64,000 nt of DNA, from contig DIQZ01000035.1 of assembly GCA_002424305.1 (NCBI GenBank), positions 200,693 through 264,692 of the forward strand, written 5' to 3'. Below, piece by piece: positions 53,877 to 62,842 of the stretch. A program made the position numbers and the translations under genes. This DNA comes from Firmicutes bacterium UBA5449 (lineage in GTDB: Bacteria; Bacillota; SHA-98; UBA4971). The notes under the pieces are model-generated. The model had not been told where the DNA came from and searched no databases. It saw nothing but the letters and a program-made list of their open reading frames with translations. How positions within the stretch are numbered: the stretch's first letter is position 1; each line of letters starts with the position of its first letter.

Positions 53877-53910
53877 TGACGAAAAAGGATACTTGCACAA
53901 TATAGCGAAT
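53877..53910 (+). promoter_or_regulatory. Putative SigH-type promoter and 0A box of spo0A
   Basis: AAAGGATAC (53884-53892), 11 bases, AGCGAAT (53904-53910): eight of nine positions of RnAGGAwWW and all of RnnGAAT fit. Immediately upstream is TGACGAA (53877-53883), matching the 0A-box TGNCGAA. The site is 62 bases before the spo0A ATG. Bacillus spo0A has a SigH promoter and 0A boxes. Confidence 0.7.
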
Positions 53911-53971
53911 AAAGCCAATGGGGTAAATTGCCAAAACTTGATCCTCCGGGGGAATCAGGGGGTACATGTAA

Positions 53972-54790
53972 ATGCATACCAGAATAAGAGTGATGGCTAT
54001 AGACAATAGCATAGATGTCTGCGAGATGCTCAGGGATCTTGTCAAGAGCGATCCTGCATTGGAATGGGTCGGCTATGTCGAGGACGGACTTCTGGCCCTT
54101 GATAGAATCGGCAAATGGAAGCCTGATGTAATTCTCCTTGATATCATCATGCCGCAACTTGATGGAGTTGCCTTTCTTGAACAGCTAATTGAGATGTGCC
54201 CCATCAACAAACCAAAGATAATTGTCCTAAGCGCAGTCGGAGATCAAGCTCTTATCCGAAGTCTTGCTCAACTAGGAGTTGACTACTACCTTCTCAAGCC
54301 GGTTGACGCCTCTATTCTCATTAACAGAATCAAGCAAGTCGTACGAGAACGTGATTCTAAATCCGGCGAAACTTCAAGCTGTATACAACGGAAACCACCG
54401 GACAAGGATACAGAAACGCATGTGGCTCGACTCCTTTTCCAGCTTGACGTGCCTACCCATTTTAAAGGTTACCTATATCTCAAGGACGCGATTTCTATGA
54501 TCATTGAAGAAACCGGTCTCTATACACCAGTCACCACTACCCTTTACATGGAGATAGCCAATAAACACGGCACTACACCTTCTGTAGTAGAAGCCGCTGT
54601 CAGGTACGCTATTCAACAAACCTGGAAAAGGGGGAATCTTAAGCGACTTAAGAAGCTCTTTGGTGCTTTCTCAGACTTAGATGAAGATCGAATGCCCACT
54701 AACTCTTTATTCATGACAAGAGTAGCTGAAGAAATCAAAGTCAGCTTAGCCGATTCACGTAAACACTATGTGTATAAGGAAACTATCTGA
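53972..54790 (+). CDS. spo0A: Sporulation master regulator Spo0A
   Basis: Response regulator that starts sporulation. Receiver domain: phospho-acceptor D57 in DVILLDIIMPQLDG, S87 in VLSAVG, K109 in YLLKP. The acidic pocket reads AIDN where Bacillus has ADDN, so one Asp is Ile. A linker (125-140) precedes the DNA-binding effector domain with HFKGYLYLKDAISMIIEE, YTPVTTTLYMEIANKHGTT and VEAAVRYAIQQTWKRG. The usual upstream spoIVB is absent. ATG at 53972 with GGGGG upstream. Likely SigH-controlled. Confidence 0.96.
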   Translation: MHTRIRVMAIDNSIDVCEMLRDLVKSDPALEWVGYVEDGLLALDRIGKWKPDVILLDIIMPQLDGVAFLEQLIEMCPINKPKIIVLSAVGDQALIRSLAQLGVDYYLLKPVDASILINRIKQVVRERDSKSGETSSCIQRKPPDKDTETHVARLLFQLDVPTHFKGYLYLKDAISMIIEETGLYTPVTTTLYMEIANKHGTTPSVVEAAVRYAIQQTWKRGNLKRLKKLFGAFSDLDEDRMPTNSLFMTRVAEEIKVSLADSRKHYVYKETI

Positions 54791-54811
54791 CAACATACAT
54801 CAGCTTCCACA

Positions 54812-56179
54812 TTATATTAGCTCAAAGCCGCCGGTTTCAGCTTTCTTGACTTCCTCCTCTTCGCCTGTCTCCGCATTTATGTAAACCACATATATATCCT
54901 TGCCTAGCTTACATCGAAACTCGTATACCTGCTTTTCCCGATAGAAATCATCGAGTATGACAGCCAGCCCGGAGCTTACCACAGTCAATCTGGGATTCAG
55001 CCCTTCCCTTGCTTCCGCCTCAGAAAGCTCAGGTTCTTTCAGCGCTCTAATCTTATGAAAAATCTGGTAATTAGTGCCTTCAAAGCCGTCCACGCGTCCT
55101 TCATCCAATGCTACCCTGACCACAACGTAATCAGGATATATCAGAACCCCGTTTTGCTCATAGGCAAACCCAATAGCAGATACACCCTGGTAATCGCGTC
55201 TGGAAATTTCACGCATGTTTTGAAAACCCTGGGACGTAAGAAACGTCTTGGCTATAGCTACAGCCGTAGCCGGCGAAATAGTTTGAGAACCGATAGCAGA
55301 CTCCTTAAACATCCACAAGACTCTTCCGCCACGCACTGATACATCTGCCCATACTTTGGAAACCCCGCCTTTGGGAGGGGTTATTTCCACTCTATAACTC
55401 TTAGGTTCAGAAGATATCGTGGTAATGACCTTGCCTCTGGCGCCTTTTTCTATAGAATATCCTGCGAATTCCATCGCGATTTTTATGGCCTCATCTGTCC
55501 CGATTTCAGGGCCGGGAATAGAAGGCAGCTTCTTTCTGGGAGGTGGAATGACCCCTTCAAAATCGGGCGTGGGGAATCTCGTCATTCCGTCCTCAAGCAT
55601 CTTGAGACCCTTTGTAACCTGATTTGAGGGCGCACCCTGTGTCCTCTCTCCTTCAGGACGCATAGCTGAAGTAGTCATACTTTCACGCTGAACGTCTATC
55701 CACCTGAGTTTCCCGGAGGCCATCTCCCCGCCTAAGCGAGTAAGTTCCTCAGCAGCAAACCTGGCTTGATCTCGGAGATCTCGCAAGAGTGCCCATTCTC
55801 TATCTGAGAGGCTACTCCCATGAGAGCCGGTCTGCGACAGAGTATAGGTAAATGAAGCCACCTGTGACAGGAAATCCTCAGTGGAAGAAAGCTGAATTGT
55901 GCCCACAGGAAGTTGGCCCAGCCCTGACCTGGCAGACTCAGTATGCCTCCAAGCATCTGCAAAGGCTTTTTGGGTCTGCAAAAGCGAACCTGACACTGCT
56001 GCCTTCCCAAGCTCCTCAGCGAGGGAATCAACGTGATAGACAACTTCCTGGAATGCACGTTGATACTGATTTTCGGTCTTAAGCTCCACTTCTTTCCTCA
56101 AAGCGTACTCACGGATCCCAACAAAGCCTGCTATTACAACAACTACGGCTAAGGCCGTCCATCCCCATCTTTGCCTCAT
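54812..56179 (-). CDS. ypeB: Germination protein YpeB
   Basis: Forespore protein needed to localise and stabilise SleB. N-terminal transmembrane helix (WTALAVVVVIAGFVGI) followed by a coiled-coil-rich domain and three PepSY-like domains at about 230-455 (DEAIKIAMEFAGYS; PATAVAIAKTFLTSQG; LTVVSSGLAVILDDF). ATG at 56179 with GAGGTGGTGAG upstream. Twenty bases downstream of sleB, so the two form the usual sleB-ypeB operon. Confidence 0.93.
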   Translation of the reverse strand: MRQRWGWTALAVVVVIAGFVGIREYALRKEVELKTENQYQRAFQEVVYHVDSLAEELGKAAVSGSLLQTQKAFADAWRHTESARSGLGQLPVGTIQLSSTEDFLSQVASFTYTLSQTGSHGSSLSDREWALLRDLRDQARFAAEELTRLGGEMASGKLRWIDVQRESMTTSAMRPEGERTQGAPSNQVTKGLKMLEDGMTRFPTPDFEGVIPPPRKKLPSIPGPEIGTDEAIKIAMEFAGYSIEKGARGKVITTISSEPKSYRVEITPPKGGVSKVWADVSVRGGRVLWMFKESAIGSQTISPATAVAIAKTFLTSQGFQNMREISRRDYQGVSAIGFAYEQNGVLIYPDYVVVRVALDEGRVDGFEGTNYQIFHKIRALKEPELSEAEAREGLNPRLTVVSSGLAVILDDFYREKQVYEFRCKLGKDIYVVYINAETGEEEEVKKAETGGFELI

Positions 56180-56199
56180 TCTCACCACCTCGCAACCAA

Positions 56200-56709
56200 T
56201 CACCTAAGGAAGATATGTCTTCCTATTTGAATAATGTAACTCCTGGTAGCAACCCACCAATTGGTAGCCTTAGCAGGGTTATAATAGTAAACTGCACCTC
56301 CTGAAGGATCCCAACCGGCTAAGGCGTCCTGTGCAGCCCGATAAGAGGAAGAGACCGGAGGAAACCATACATGTCCTGTAGTGACTGCAGTAAAAGCATC
56401 CGGTTCAAAGATCACTCCCGGAATGGTCTTGGGGAAATGTGGATGGTTCAACCTGTTCAAGATTACGGCCCCAACGGCAACTTGACCTATGTATGGCTCA
56501 CCTTTTGCTTCCGCAGAGATAACTCTTGCCATCAGTTCCAGGTTATAGCTATAGCTTTGTCCGGGATCAGCCAAATCAAACTCTGCCGTGTCCGCCAAGT
56601 AAGAAAGCCTGTCATTGAAGACTCTTCCTGACTGGACATGCCATAGAACCGTGACTACTGCCACAACAACAGTGAAAGCAAAAATAAGCCTACTGACTCT
56701 GATTGACAC
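56200..56709 (-). CDS. sleB: Spore cortex-lytic enzyme SleB (short form)
   Basis: Cortex hydrolase of the Hydrolase_2 family, active during germination. Signal/anchor helix (LIFAFTVVVAVVTVLWHV), then the catalytic domain with ELMARVISAEAKGEPYIGQVAVG (catalytic Glu in ISAEA) and FEPDAFTAV...VYYYNPAKATNWW. It lacks the N-terminal peptidoglycan-binding domain of Bacillus SleB (about 169 residues against about 300). GTG at 56709 with AGGGGGT. SigG-type promoter upstream. Confidence 0.92.
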   Translation of the reverse strand: MSIRVSRLIFAFTVVVAVVTVLWHVQSGRVFNDRLSYLADTAEFDLADPGQSYSYNLELMARVISAEAKGEPYIGQVAVGAVILNRLNHPHFPKTIPGVIFEPDAFTAVTTGHVWFPPVSSSYRAAQDALAGWDPSGGAVYYYNPAKATNWWVATRSYIIQIGRHIFLR

Positions 56710-56744
56710 GGCTTATACCCCCTAACCATGTCTAAACCTGGATT

Positions 56745-56774
56745 TATTATGTCGCCTGGAATATTTGCTATTCA
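56745..56774 (-). promoter_or_regulatory. Putative SigG promoter of sleB-ypeB
   Basis: Minus strand TGAATA (56769-56774), 17 bases, CATAATA (56745-56751). The forespore SigG pattern is TGAATA-N17/18-CATnnTA, so every defined base fits. Bacillus sleB-ypeB is a SigG operon. Confidence 0.75.
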
Positions 56775-56872
56775 CAGGCTCGTTCGTTGCGAATATTCAA
56801 GGGAAGTTGTGGTATGATTGATTTGTGCCTGGGGACGAAGGCAAGAGATTACTTCTGAGGTGATGAACTCCT

Positions 56873-57619
56873 ATGAAACTCTCTCAAATTACTGAATACC
56901 TCGATGATTTTCTTATGATTCCTCACATTCCCGATTCCTCACTCAACGGATTGCAGGTAGAAACAGACTGTAACATCACAAAAGCAGCCTTGGCAGTAGA
57001 TGCGACTTTGGAGACATTTGAGCAAGCCAAGACAAAAATGGCGGAACTTATTATTGTGCATCACGGACTATTTTGGGACAAGGTTCCGATTAGAGGACCC
57101 CTCTACCGCCGAGTCCGATATCTTATTGAGAACAGGATAGGCCTTTATGCAGCGCATCTTCCCTTGGACATGCACTCGGAAGTGGGAAATAACGCAGAAC
57201 TCGCCAAAATACTGGGTATTGAAGATGCCAGGCCTTTCCTGCGGTATAAGGGATCACTCATCGGGCTTGTCGGGGAAGTAGAGACGATGAATATCCATAA
57301 GGTGGCAAGACTATTAGGTAATCACATTCAGGGAGATATTAAGATCTTCCCTTTAGGTAAGCGCGAGATTACCAGGGTAGCCATATGCAGCGGCGGCGGT
57401 GGACAAGACTTGAATCAGGCAATAGAAACAGGAGCGGATCTCTATCTTACGGGAGAGACGTCTCACGAGGCAGTCGCTCTGGCAAGGGATGCCGAAATAA
57501 ACATTATGTTTGCAGGCCATTATGCCACTGAGACATTGGGGCCCAAAGCCCTGGGAAAACATATAGAGACCACACTTGGACTTCCTACAGTATTTATTGA
57601 AGCCCCAACCGGGCTCTAA
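56873..57619 (+). CDS. Nif3-like dinuclear metal-centre protein
   Basis: Nif3/YbgI/DUF34 family of 248 residues; proposed GTP cyclohydrolase-like or metal-chaperone roles, not settled. Metal ligands: HHGLFWD, AAHLPLDMHSEVGNNAEL and AGHYATET. Lacks the large insertion (PII-like domain) of Bacillus YqfO. ATG with GAGGTGATG upstream. The usual partner trmK is not adjacent. Confidence 0.92.
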   Translation: MKLSQITEYLDDFLMIPHIPDSSLNGLQVETDCNITKAALAVDATLETFEQAKTKMAELIIVHHGLFWDKVPIRGPLYRRVRYLIENRIGLYAAHLPLDMHSEVGNNAELAKILGIEDARPFLRYKGSLIGLVGEVETMNIHKVARLLGNHIQGDIKIFPLGKREITRVAICSGGGGQDLNQAIETGADLYLTGETSHEAVALARDAEINIMFAGHYATETLGPKALGKHIETTLGLPTVFIEAPTGL

Positions 57620-57693
57620 GTCCGGGCTTCTCGTTGCACGCTTCTCGTCGCAGAGCTTTCGCAAGGTAACAGTTTGACCTAATATCACAGGTC

Positions 57694-58848
57694 TCACGGG
57701 GCTTCATTTACACTCACAGACACGGTAAACGTTCTTCCGTCACGATAGATCACTAACTCAAGCTTGCCCCCTATACCCACTGAATTCACTGCTTCTCTCA
57801 AATCAGCCACGGATTTCGAGTCTTTCCCTCCGGCTGAAGTAATGACGTCACCACGACGAAGACCTGCTAAACCTGCAGGGCTCTGCCTTACATACCCTGC
57901 GATAGCCAGGCCATGGTCAATCCCCATACGGTAATCGCGAGCAACCTGTGGCGTGATTACCCAAACCTGGGTTATTCCGATCCAAGGACGTTTTACCTTT
58001 CCAAACTCTACAAGCTCTGCGGCTATTTGTCTCGCTGTATTGATAGGAATGGCAAACCCAATACCTTGAGCTTCTGCATAAATGGCAGTATTGATTCCAA
58101 CAACTGTACCTCGCTCATCAGCAAGCGCGCCTCCGCTGTTCCCCGGGTTAATCGGAGCATCAGTTTGGATTAGGTTCTCAAGGTAGAGCCCTTGTTCAGC
58201 ATCAAGCGGGACAGATCTCTCCAAGGCGCTGACTACACCTGCAGTCACTGTATGATCAAATCCGTAGGGGTTACCTATCGCTACAGCCAACTCACCTACT
58301 TCGACAACGTCAGAATCTCCTAACGTAGCATAAGGCAGGTCCTCTCCGTCTATTTTCAATACTGCAAGATCAGTGTAATAGTCGCCTCCAATCACAGTCG
58401 CAGTAAACTCCCGTCCGTCAGAAAGCACAACCCCAATTTCCTTGGCTTCCTCAATCACATGATAATTGGTAAGCACAAATCCACGGCTATCAAAGATCAC
58501 GCCCGAGCCCAGCCCCTCCTCCTGCTGGGTCACGCGTTCGAAGAAAAAAGTATAGTAAACTCGTTCTCGCAAGGTTGATATTTTGACGACAGCCGGCCCC
58601 ACTTCTCTGGCTATTCCTGCCACATTAAGCCCTTGCCCGCTGATACCTGAATACTGTATCTCTTTAGGCACACTCATGCGAGATTCGCCCGGGTCAAAGC
58701 TCCCTTTAGGTATAGAGGCGATTCGCCTGTCCACCTGTTCCAAGACAACAGATCCAACTATGAGACCACCTATGAGTGCGCCTACAATACCTACTAAGAA
58801 ATATCCGAAAAACGATCTACGTCGACTGCGATACCCGGGGAAGTTCAC
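57694..58848 (-). CDS. HtrA/DegP-type serine protease
   Basis: Membrane-tethered stress protease of 384 residues. One N-terminal helix (FLVGIVGALIGGLIVGSVV). Catalytic triad: His in LTNYHVIEEA, Asp in TDLAVLKI and Ser in NPGNSGGALADERG. One PDZ domain at about 290-375 (GYVRQSPAGLAGLRRGDVITSAGG). GTG at 58848 with AGGGGGG. Convergent with the Nif3 gene. Confidence 0.94.
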   Translation of the reverse strand: MNFPGYRSRRRSFFGYFLVGIVGALIGGLIVGSVVLEQVDRRIASIPKGSFDPGESRMSVPKEIQYSGISGQGLNVAGIAREVGPAVVKISTLRERVYYTFFFERVTQQEEGLGSGVIFDSRGFVLTNYHVIEEAKEIGVVLSDGREFTATVIGGDYYTDLAVLKIDGEDLPYATLGDSDVVEVGELAVAIGNPYGFDHTVTAGVVSALERSVPLDAEQGLYLENLIQTDAPINPGNSGGALADERGTVVGINTAIYAEAQGIGFAIPINTARQIAAELVEFGKVKRPWIGITQVWVITPQVARDYRMGIDHGLAIAGYVRQSPAGLAGLRRGDVITSAGGKDSKSVADLREAVNSVGIGGKLELVIYRDGRTFTVSVSVNEAP

Positions 58849-58890
58849 AATAGTCCCCCCTAAGCTTACTCAAGACTTATTGTCAATGAC

Positions 58891-59523
58891 TTAGTACTCA
58901 ATTCCTCTACGCGCAGCTATACCCTGAGCATAGGGGTGCCTCACTTGCCTCATCTCTGTAATCAGATCCGCCAACGCCAGGATTTCTTCAGGCATGTTTC
59001 TGCCGGTGAGAACGATTTCAGTGTGACTGCACTTTTCCTCTATCAATCTAACTACATCATCTACTGTAAGCAAGTGAAAATTGATAGCAAGAGATATTTC
59101 ATCGAGGATCAGAATGTCAACGTCACCTCTTGTAGAGACCTCCAGAGCCAGACTCAACCCCTTTTCCGCCAGCATTCGATCTTCATCAGTTATTTCCCCG
59201 ATGCGAAGCATACATTCAGCACAACCTTGGCATCTGAGGAAACCCTGTTTTATTGCAGAAGACCGCCTACAATCTCGCCCAAATCGGTGAATTTGAATTT
59301 CAGGGTGCAGACGTTGCAGAGAATAGAGCTCTCCCGTATAGCTGACACCTTTCGCAAATTGAATGATCACTACAGAAAGCCTATGGCCACAAGCCCTCAA
59401 AGCAAGGCCCAGTGCGGCAGTGGTCTTTCCTTTGCCATCACCTGTATAGACCTGGACAAGACCTAACCCGGATTCATCCTCACCTTTCGTGGCCTCAGAG
59501 AGGCCTTCAATTTCGAGGTCCAT
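58891..59523 (-). CDS. cobO: Cob(I)yrinic acid a,c-diamide adenosyltransferase
   Basis: Adds the adenosyl group to corrinoids (CobA/CobO/BtuR family). P-loop YTGDGKGKTTAALGLALRA near residue 25 and VDILILDEISLAINF Walker B. A cysteine-rich insertion CRRSSAIKQGFLRCQGCAEC is seen in members of this group. ATG at 59523 with GAGGGTG upstream. Last gene of the btuF-btuC-btuD-cobO B12 operon. Confidence 0.93.
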   Translation of the reverse strand: MDLEIEGLSEATKGEDESGLGLVQVYTGDGKGKTTAALGLALRACGHRLSVVIIQFAKGVSYTGELYSLQRLHPEIQIHRFGRDCRRSSAIKQGFLRCQGCAECMLRIGEITDEDRMLAEKGLSLALEVSTRGDVDILILDEISLAINFHLLTVDDVVRLIEEKCSHTEIVLTGRNMPEEILALADLITEMRQVRHPYAQGIAARRGIEY

Positions 59524-59555
59524 GTTATCACCCTCAATCTCTGAGGAATTACCCT

Positions 59556-60350
59556 TCAACTTGCCGGGCTCATGAAACCCGGCACTAACATGACCTGAGG
59601 ACAACCAACCACCGGATGAGTAGTGATATGCGCTTTAACACCGTATACTTTCTTCAGAATCTCTTCTGTTACGACTTCCTGAGGCGGACCGTCTGCCACT
59701 TTCCTCCCGTGATTCAACATGACTAGTCTGTCGCAGTACTGGGAAGCCAGGTTAACATCATGCAAGACAGCTAATACCGCGATATTTTCAAATCGAGACA
59801 AAGACTTGAAAAGATCCATAATCTCTACCTGGTAACCAGGATCAAGATGTGAGGTAGGCTCATCTAACAACAAAATACCCGGCTCCTGAGCGAGGGCTCG
59901 CGCAATAATCACCCTTTGCTTCTCACCGTAAGATAGCTCAAGAACAGACCTCTTAGCAAGGTGAGTTGTGCTTGTAGCTGCCATAGCCTGAAAAACAATG
60001 TCCATATCTTGTGGGCTCTCTCGTGAAAACCTCCCCTTGTGAGGTTCGCGGCCCATCAACACTATCTCAAGAACAGAGAAAGGAAATGGTATTGTTCCGT
60101 TTTGAGGCACCACTGCTATCTTTTGCGCAATTACCTTAGGCACCATATCGCCAATATCTTCACTGTCAAGGAGGATTGTCCCCATACTGGGTTTCAAGGC
60201 GCCTGCCAGCAGTCGAAGCAGCGTGGTCTTTCCTGAACCGTTAGAACCCAAAATACCGACGAAGTCTCCGCTTTCCAGAGACACTGACACCTTGTCTATA
60301 GCTTCTATTATACCGTACTTATGACATACGGAAAACGCTTCCAATCTCAC
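59556..60350 (-). CDS. btuD: Corrinoid ABC transporter ATP-binding protein
   Basis: ATPase of the B12/ferrichrome (FecE/BtuD) family. Walker A GSNGSGKTTLL, signature LSYGEKQRVIIAR, Walker B ILLLDEPTSHLD, H-loop VLHDVNLA. 264 residues. GTG at 60350 with AAGGGGA. Encoded next to btuC and under a cobalamin riboswitch, so B12 or a precursor is the substrate. Confidence 0.93.
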   Translation of the reverse strand: MRLEAFSVCHKYGIIEAIDKVSVSLESGDFVGILGSNGSGKTTLLRLLAGALKPSMGTILLDSEDIGDMVPKVIAQKIAVVPQNGTIPFPFSVLEIVLMGREPHKGRFSRESPQDMDIVFQAMAATSTTHLAKRSVLELSYGEKQRVIIARALAQEPGILLLDEPTSHLDPGYQVEIMDLFKSLSRFENIAVLAVLHDVNLASQYCDRLVMLNHGRKVADGPPQEVVTEEILKKVYGVKAHITTHPVVGCPQVMLVPGFMSPAS

Positions 60351-60381
60351 ATTTTGTCCCCTTACTCTCTGAACTCACACA

Positions 60382-61449
60382 TTAGCTCCCCCGAATTTTG
60401 CGTCGTCTCAAAATGCAAAGAAAAAAAGGCGCACCTACAAGTGCAGTAATAACACCTACAGGAATCTCCGCCGGAGCAATTAACGTGCGAGCACAAGTGT
60501 CTGCCGTTACAAGAAATATGCCGCCTGCGATGGTAGAAGCAGGCAACAGCAACCTGTGATCCGGACCGAGAACCATTCGCATTGTATGTGGCACGATAAG
60601 CCCCACAAACCCAATCACTCCACCAACGGAAACAGAGGCTGCAGTCACTACGGAGGAAGCTATCACAGCAATACGTTTTGACTGTCCGGGATCAACACCC
60701 AGGTACCGCGCTTCATCATCGCCGAGGCAGATCAAGTTTAGATCGCGCGCCATAATTATGAGAACAGCAATACCGAAAATCCAATATGGAGCAGCCATTT
60801 TCACATGCACGTATCCTTTGTTTGAAAGACTTCCCATGAGCCACATCATGATTTCCCGGAGTGAATCGCCGGAAACCATCATGACAAGGGACATAACCGC
60901 CCATAGGAATGAACTTACAACGACCCCCGAAAGAAGAAACGCATCCATAGACGCTCTGCCTGAGACTCCGGCAAGAGAGTATACTACCGCCATAGTGATA
61001 ATAGAAGCCAGGAATGCTGCAACAGGCACAGAATTCAGTCCGGGAATGAAAGACGGCAACCTGAACGAAATGGCGATTGTCGCTCCTAAAGCTGCGCCTG
61101 AAGATATTCCCATGATATAAGGATCCGCCAAGGGGTTGCGAAACAGACTTTGAAGAGTAGCACCTGCGCCCGCCAGAGAACTCCCGATTATTATAGCAAG
61201 CAGAATTCGGGGAAGTCTTACCTCAAGGATTATCGTTTCATATGCGTCAGGCCATCCTGTATGTGGTATCCACTTACTTACATAAGGAAGACGTCTGAGC
61301 AGTATAGAGATCACGTCAGGTAAAGGAATCGATACGGCACCTACTCCTGCTGCAATAGCCATAGCTGTCAAGAGAAGAAACGTTAGTGTAACGAAGCACC
61401 TATACCGTCTGTCCCTATAGGCTGAGTACGCCACAGGATCCGGTTTCAT
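60382..61449 (-). CDS. btuC: Corrinoid ABC transporter permease
   Basis: FecCD-family permease, 355 residues with about ten membrane helices. Motifs: LEVRLPRILLAIIIGSSLAGAG, NPLADPYIMGISSGAALG and the cytoplasmic coupling region FVGLIVPHTMRMVLGPDHR. Overall signature of BtuC/FhuB family. ATG at 61449. Between btuF and btuD in a B12-riboswitch-controlled operon. Confidence 0.94.
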   Translation of the reverse strand: MKPDPVAYSAYRDRRYRCFVTLTFLLLTAMAIAAGVGAVSIPLPDVISILLRRLPYVSKWIPHTGWPDAYETIILEVRLPRILLAIIIGSSLAGAGATLQSLFRNPLADPYIMGISSGAALGATIAISFRLPSFIPGLNSVPVAAFLASIITMAVVYSLAGVSGRASMDAFLLSGVVVSSFLWAVMSLVMMVSGDSLREIMMWLMGSLSNKGYVHVKMAAPYWIFGIAVLIIMARDLNLICLGDDEARYLGVDPGQSKRIAVIASSVVTAASVSVGGVIGFVGLIVPHTMRMVLGPDHRLLLPASTIAGGIFLVTADTCARTLIAPAEIPVGVITALVGAPFFLCILRRRKIRGS

Positions 61450-61521
61450 TGTTTATTGTATCTCCTTTTATCTACGTCAAGCTTGCTACCACCCATAACA
61501 GTTGCACCCAACAGAGCAGAC

Positions 61522-62493
61522 TTAATCATGAGACCCCGGATGCATAATGTCCAGAAGCACCTCAAGGCCTTGAACCAACCTGGGACCGGGACGGGTTAGG
61601 ATATCAGGATTTACTCGGTGAATCCTCCGTGTCTTGCAGGCAGAAATCCCTTTCCAAGCAGATCTTCCAAGCACATCATCCTTATCTGTCCATACCGTAA
61701 TTATCACATCCGGATCCCTTTCAATGACTACCTCTACACTGAATTCAGGCCATTCCAAACCTGCGTCACCTGCGATGTTTTCCCCGCCTGCAACCTTAAT
61801 AAGCTCATCAATAAAAGTACCGGGTCCCGCAGTCATTAAGGGGTCATCCCATATCTCCACAAATACTCGTGGTCTGGCTTGTTTCGTCACGGCCAAAGCT
61901 GCCTTTGATCGCACACCTTGAATCTCATTGCTGAGGCTCTGCACAAGCAATTCCGCTGCGTCCTCTGTTCCGGTTGCCTTACCTACCAAAACAATGCTAT
62001 CTAAGACATCTCTGAGTGTCTTCGGATCCAGTGCCAGAACAGGTATGCCAAGATTAGACAGGGTTTCAATAACAGGCAACTGCATGCTTCCAACTGCGAC
62101 CACGAGATCCGGAGATATCTCCATTATCTTCTCAATATTCATCTCTACTTGGCCGACCTTAGGTTTTGACTTCGCCTCCTTGGGGTAATCACATGCCTCT
62201 GTAACACCGACAACTCTGTCACCTAGACCCAGAGCGAACAGAATCTCCGTGTTACTTGGCGCAATAGACACGATGGTCTCAATGGGAAGTTCCAATTTCA
62301 CCTCCCTGCCCAAGGCATCTATGACTGTGACTTCACCCTCTGTGACATTTGCCGAGACCCCCATGGCCAAGATGCAAAATGCAGCAATGATAATGCCAAA
62401 AATCATGACTTGTGAGAGCGCAGTCCGCATCCGAAAACCTAAGTGGCTCACATATTGCTTACGACCCACACTACGACACTGCTTACGATCCAC
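61522..62493 (-). CDS. btuF: Corrinoid ABC transporter substrate-binding protein
   Basis: Class III binding protein (BtuF/FecB). Signal region (MIFGIIIAAFCILAMGVSA), then RIVSIAPS-type VSIAPSNTEILFALGLGDRVVGV, the CDYPKEA loop and the C-terminal VLLDIM segment. GTG at 62493 with GGAGG seven bases upstream supports a 323-residue product; the N-terminus (MDRKQCRSVGRKQ) contains a small duplication. The downstream Met22 is a possible alternative. No lipobox cysteine seen. Confidence 0.9.
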   Translation of the reverse strand: MDRKQCRSVGRKQYVSHLGFRMRTALSQVMIFGIIIAAFCILAMGVSANVTEGEVTVIDALGREVKLELPIETIVSIAPSNTEILFALGLGDRVVGVTEACDYPKEAKSKPKVGQVEMNIEKIMEISPDLVVAVGSMQLPVIETLSNLGIPVLALDPKTLRDVLDSIVLVGKATGTEDAAELLVQSLSNEIQGVRSKAALAVTKQARPRVFVEIWDDPLMTAGPGTFIDELIKVAGGENIAGDAGLEWPEFSVEVVIERDPDVIITVWTDKDDVLGRSAWKGISACKTRRIHRVNPDILTRPGPRLVQGLEVLLDIMHPGSHD

Positions 62494-62552
62494 GTTACGA
62501 CCTCCAATCGTGCTACCGGTTTATAGGTGAAGAGTTCTTCCTCAGAACTCTT

Positions 62553-62583
62553 AAGAAAACAAAACCCCGACCTTGGGTCGGGG
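62553..62583 (-). terminator. Intrinsic terminator of the cobalamin riboswitch
   Basis: Minus strand CCCCGACC-CAA-GGTCGGGG followed by TTTTGTTTTCTT. Stem 62565-62583, T tract 62553-62564. Just upstream is a second hairpin AGCCAAAA/TTTTGGCT (62590-62610) and just downstream AAGAGTTCT/AGAACTCTT (62530-62552), so there is room for alternative folding. Sits 60-90 bases before btuF. Confidence 0.9.
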
Positions 62584-62650
62584 GCACGGAGCCAAAATAA
62601 GCTTTTGGCTTGAAACTCCCTTTCACCGAAGGCGTACCAAGCTACCCTAG

Positions 62651-62815
62651 ACAGGCAGGTCTCCTGGCTTCCGAATCATTGCATGCTCCTAAGCCTTCCT
62701 CACATTGAGTGGCTAAATAAGGATGCTCCTCGGATACAGTGGCGGGAACCGCGGGATTGCAGGATATCGCCTGCTTCCTCTTCCCTATTCTCCCCTAATA
62801 GGGGCACCTGTCGGG
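62651..62815 (-). promoter_or_regulatory. Cobalamin riboswitch
   Basis: Minus-strand RNA with the conserved core: ACAGGTGCCCC (5' end), GGGAAG..., GGTTCCCGCCACTGTAT, the GAGGAGC and GCCACT regions, and the B12 box AGCCAGGAGACCTGCC near 62654-62669. It controls btuF-btuC-btuD-cobO through the downstream terminator. Confidence 0.93.
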
Positions 62816-62842
62816 TCTCAGATTAAATTTTGCAACATCTAT

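Noticed and set aside
53818..54045. Minus-strand frame of 75 residues with two hydrophobic segments between tRNA-Arg and spo0A
   Set aside because: Overlaps the spo0A start antisense, has a TTG or unsupported ATG start without ribosome site, and covers the spo0A promoter elements. Hydrophobicity alone was not enough.
62461..62530. Short duplicated GTGG-TCGTAAGCA segment at the btuF start as a regulatory tandem repeat
   Set aside because: Only two imperfect units, within coding sequence after a clear Shine-Dalgarno; probably a small local duplication.
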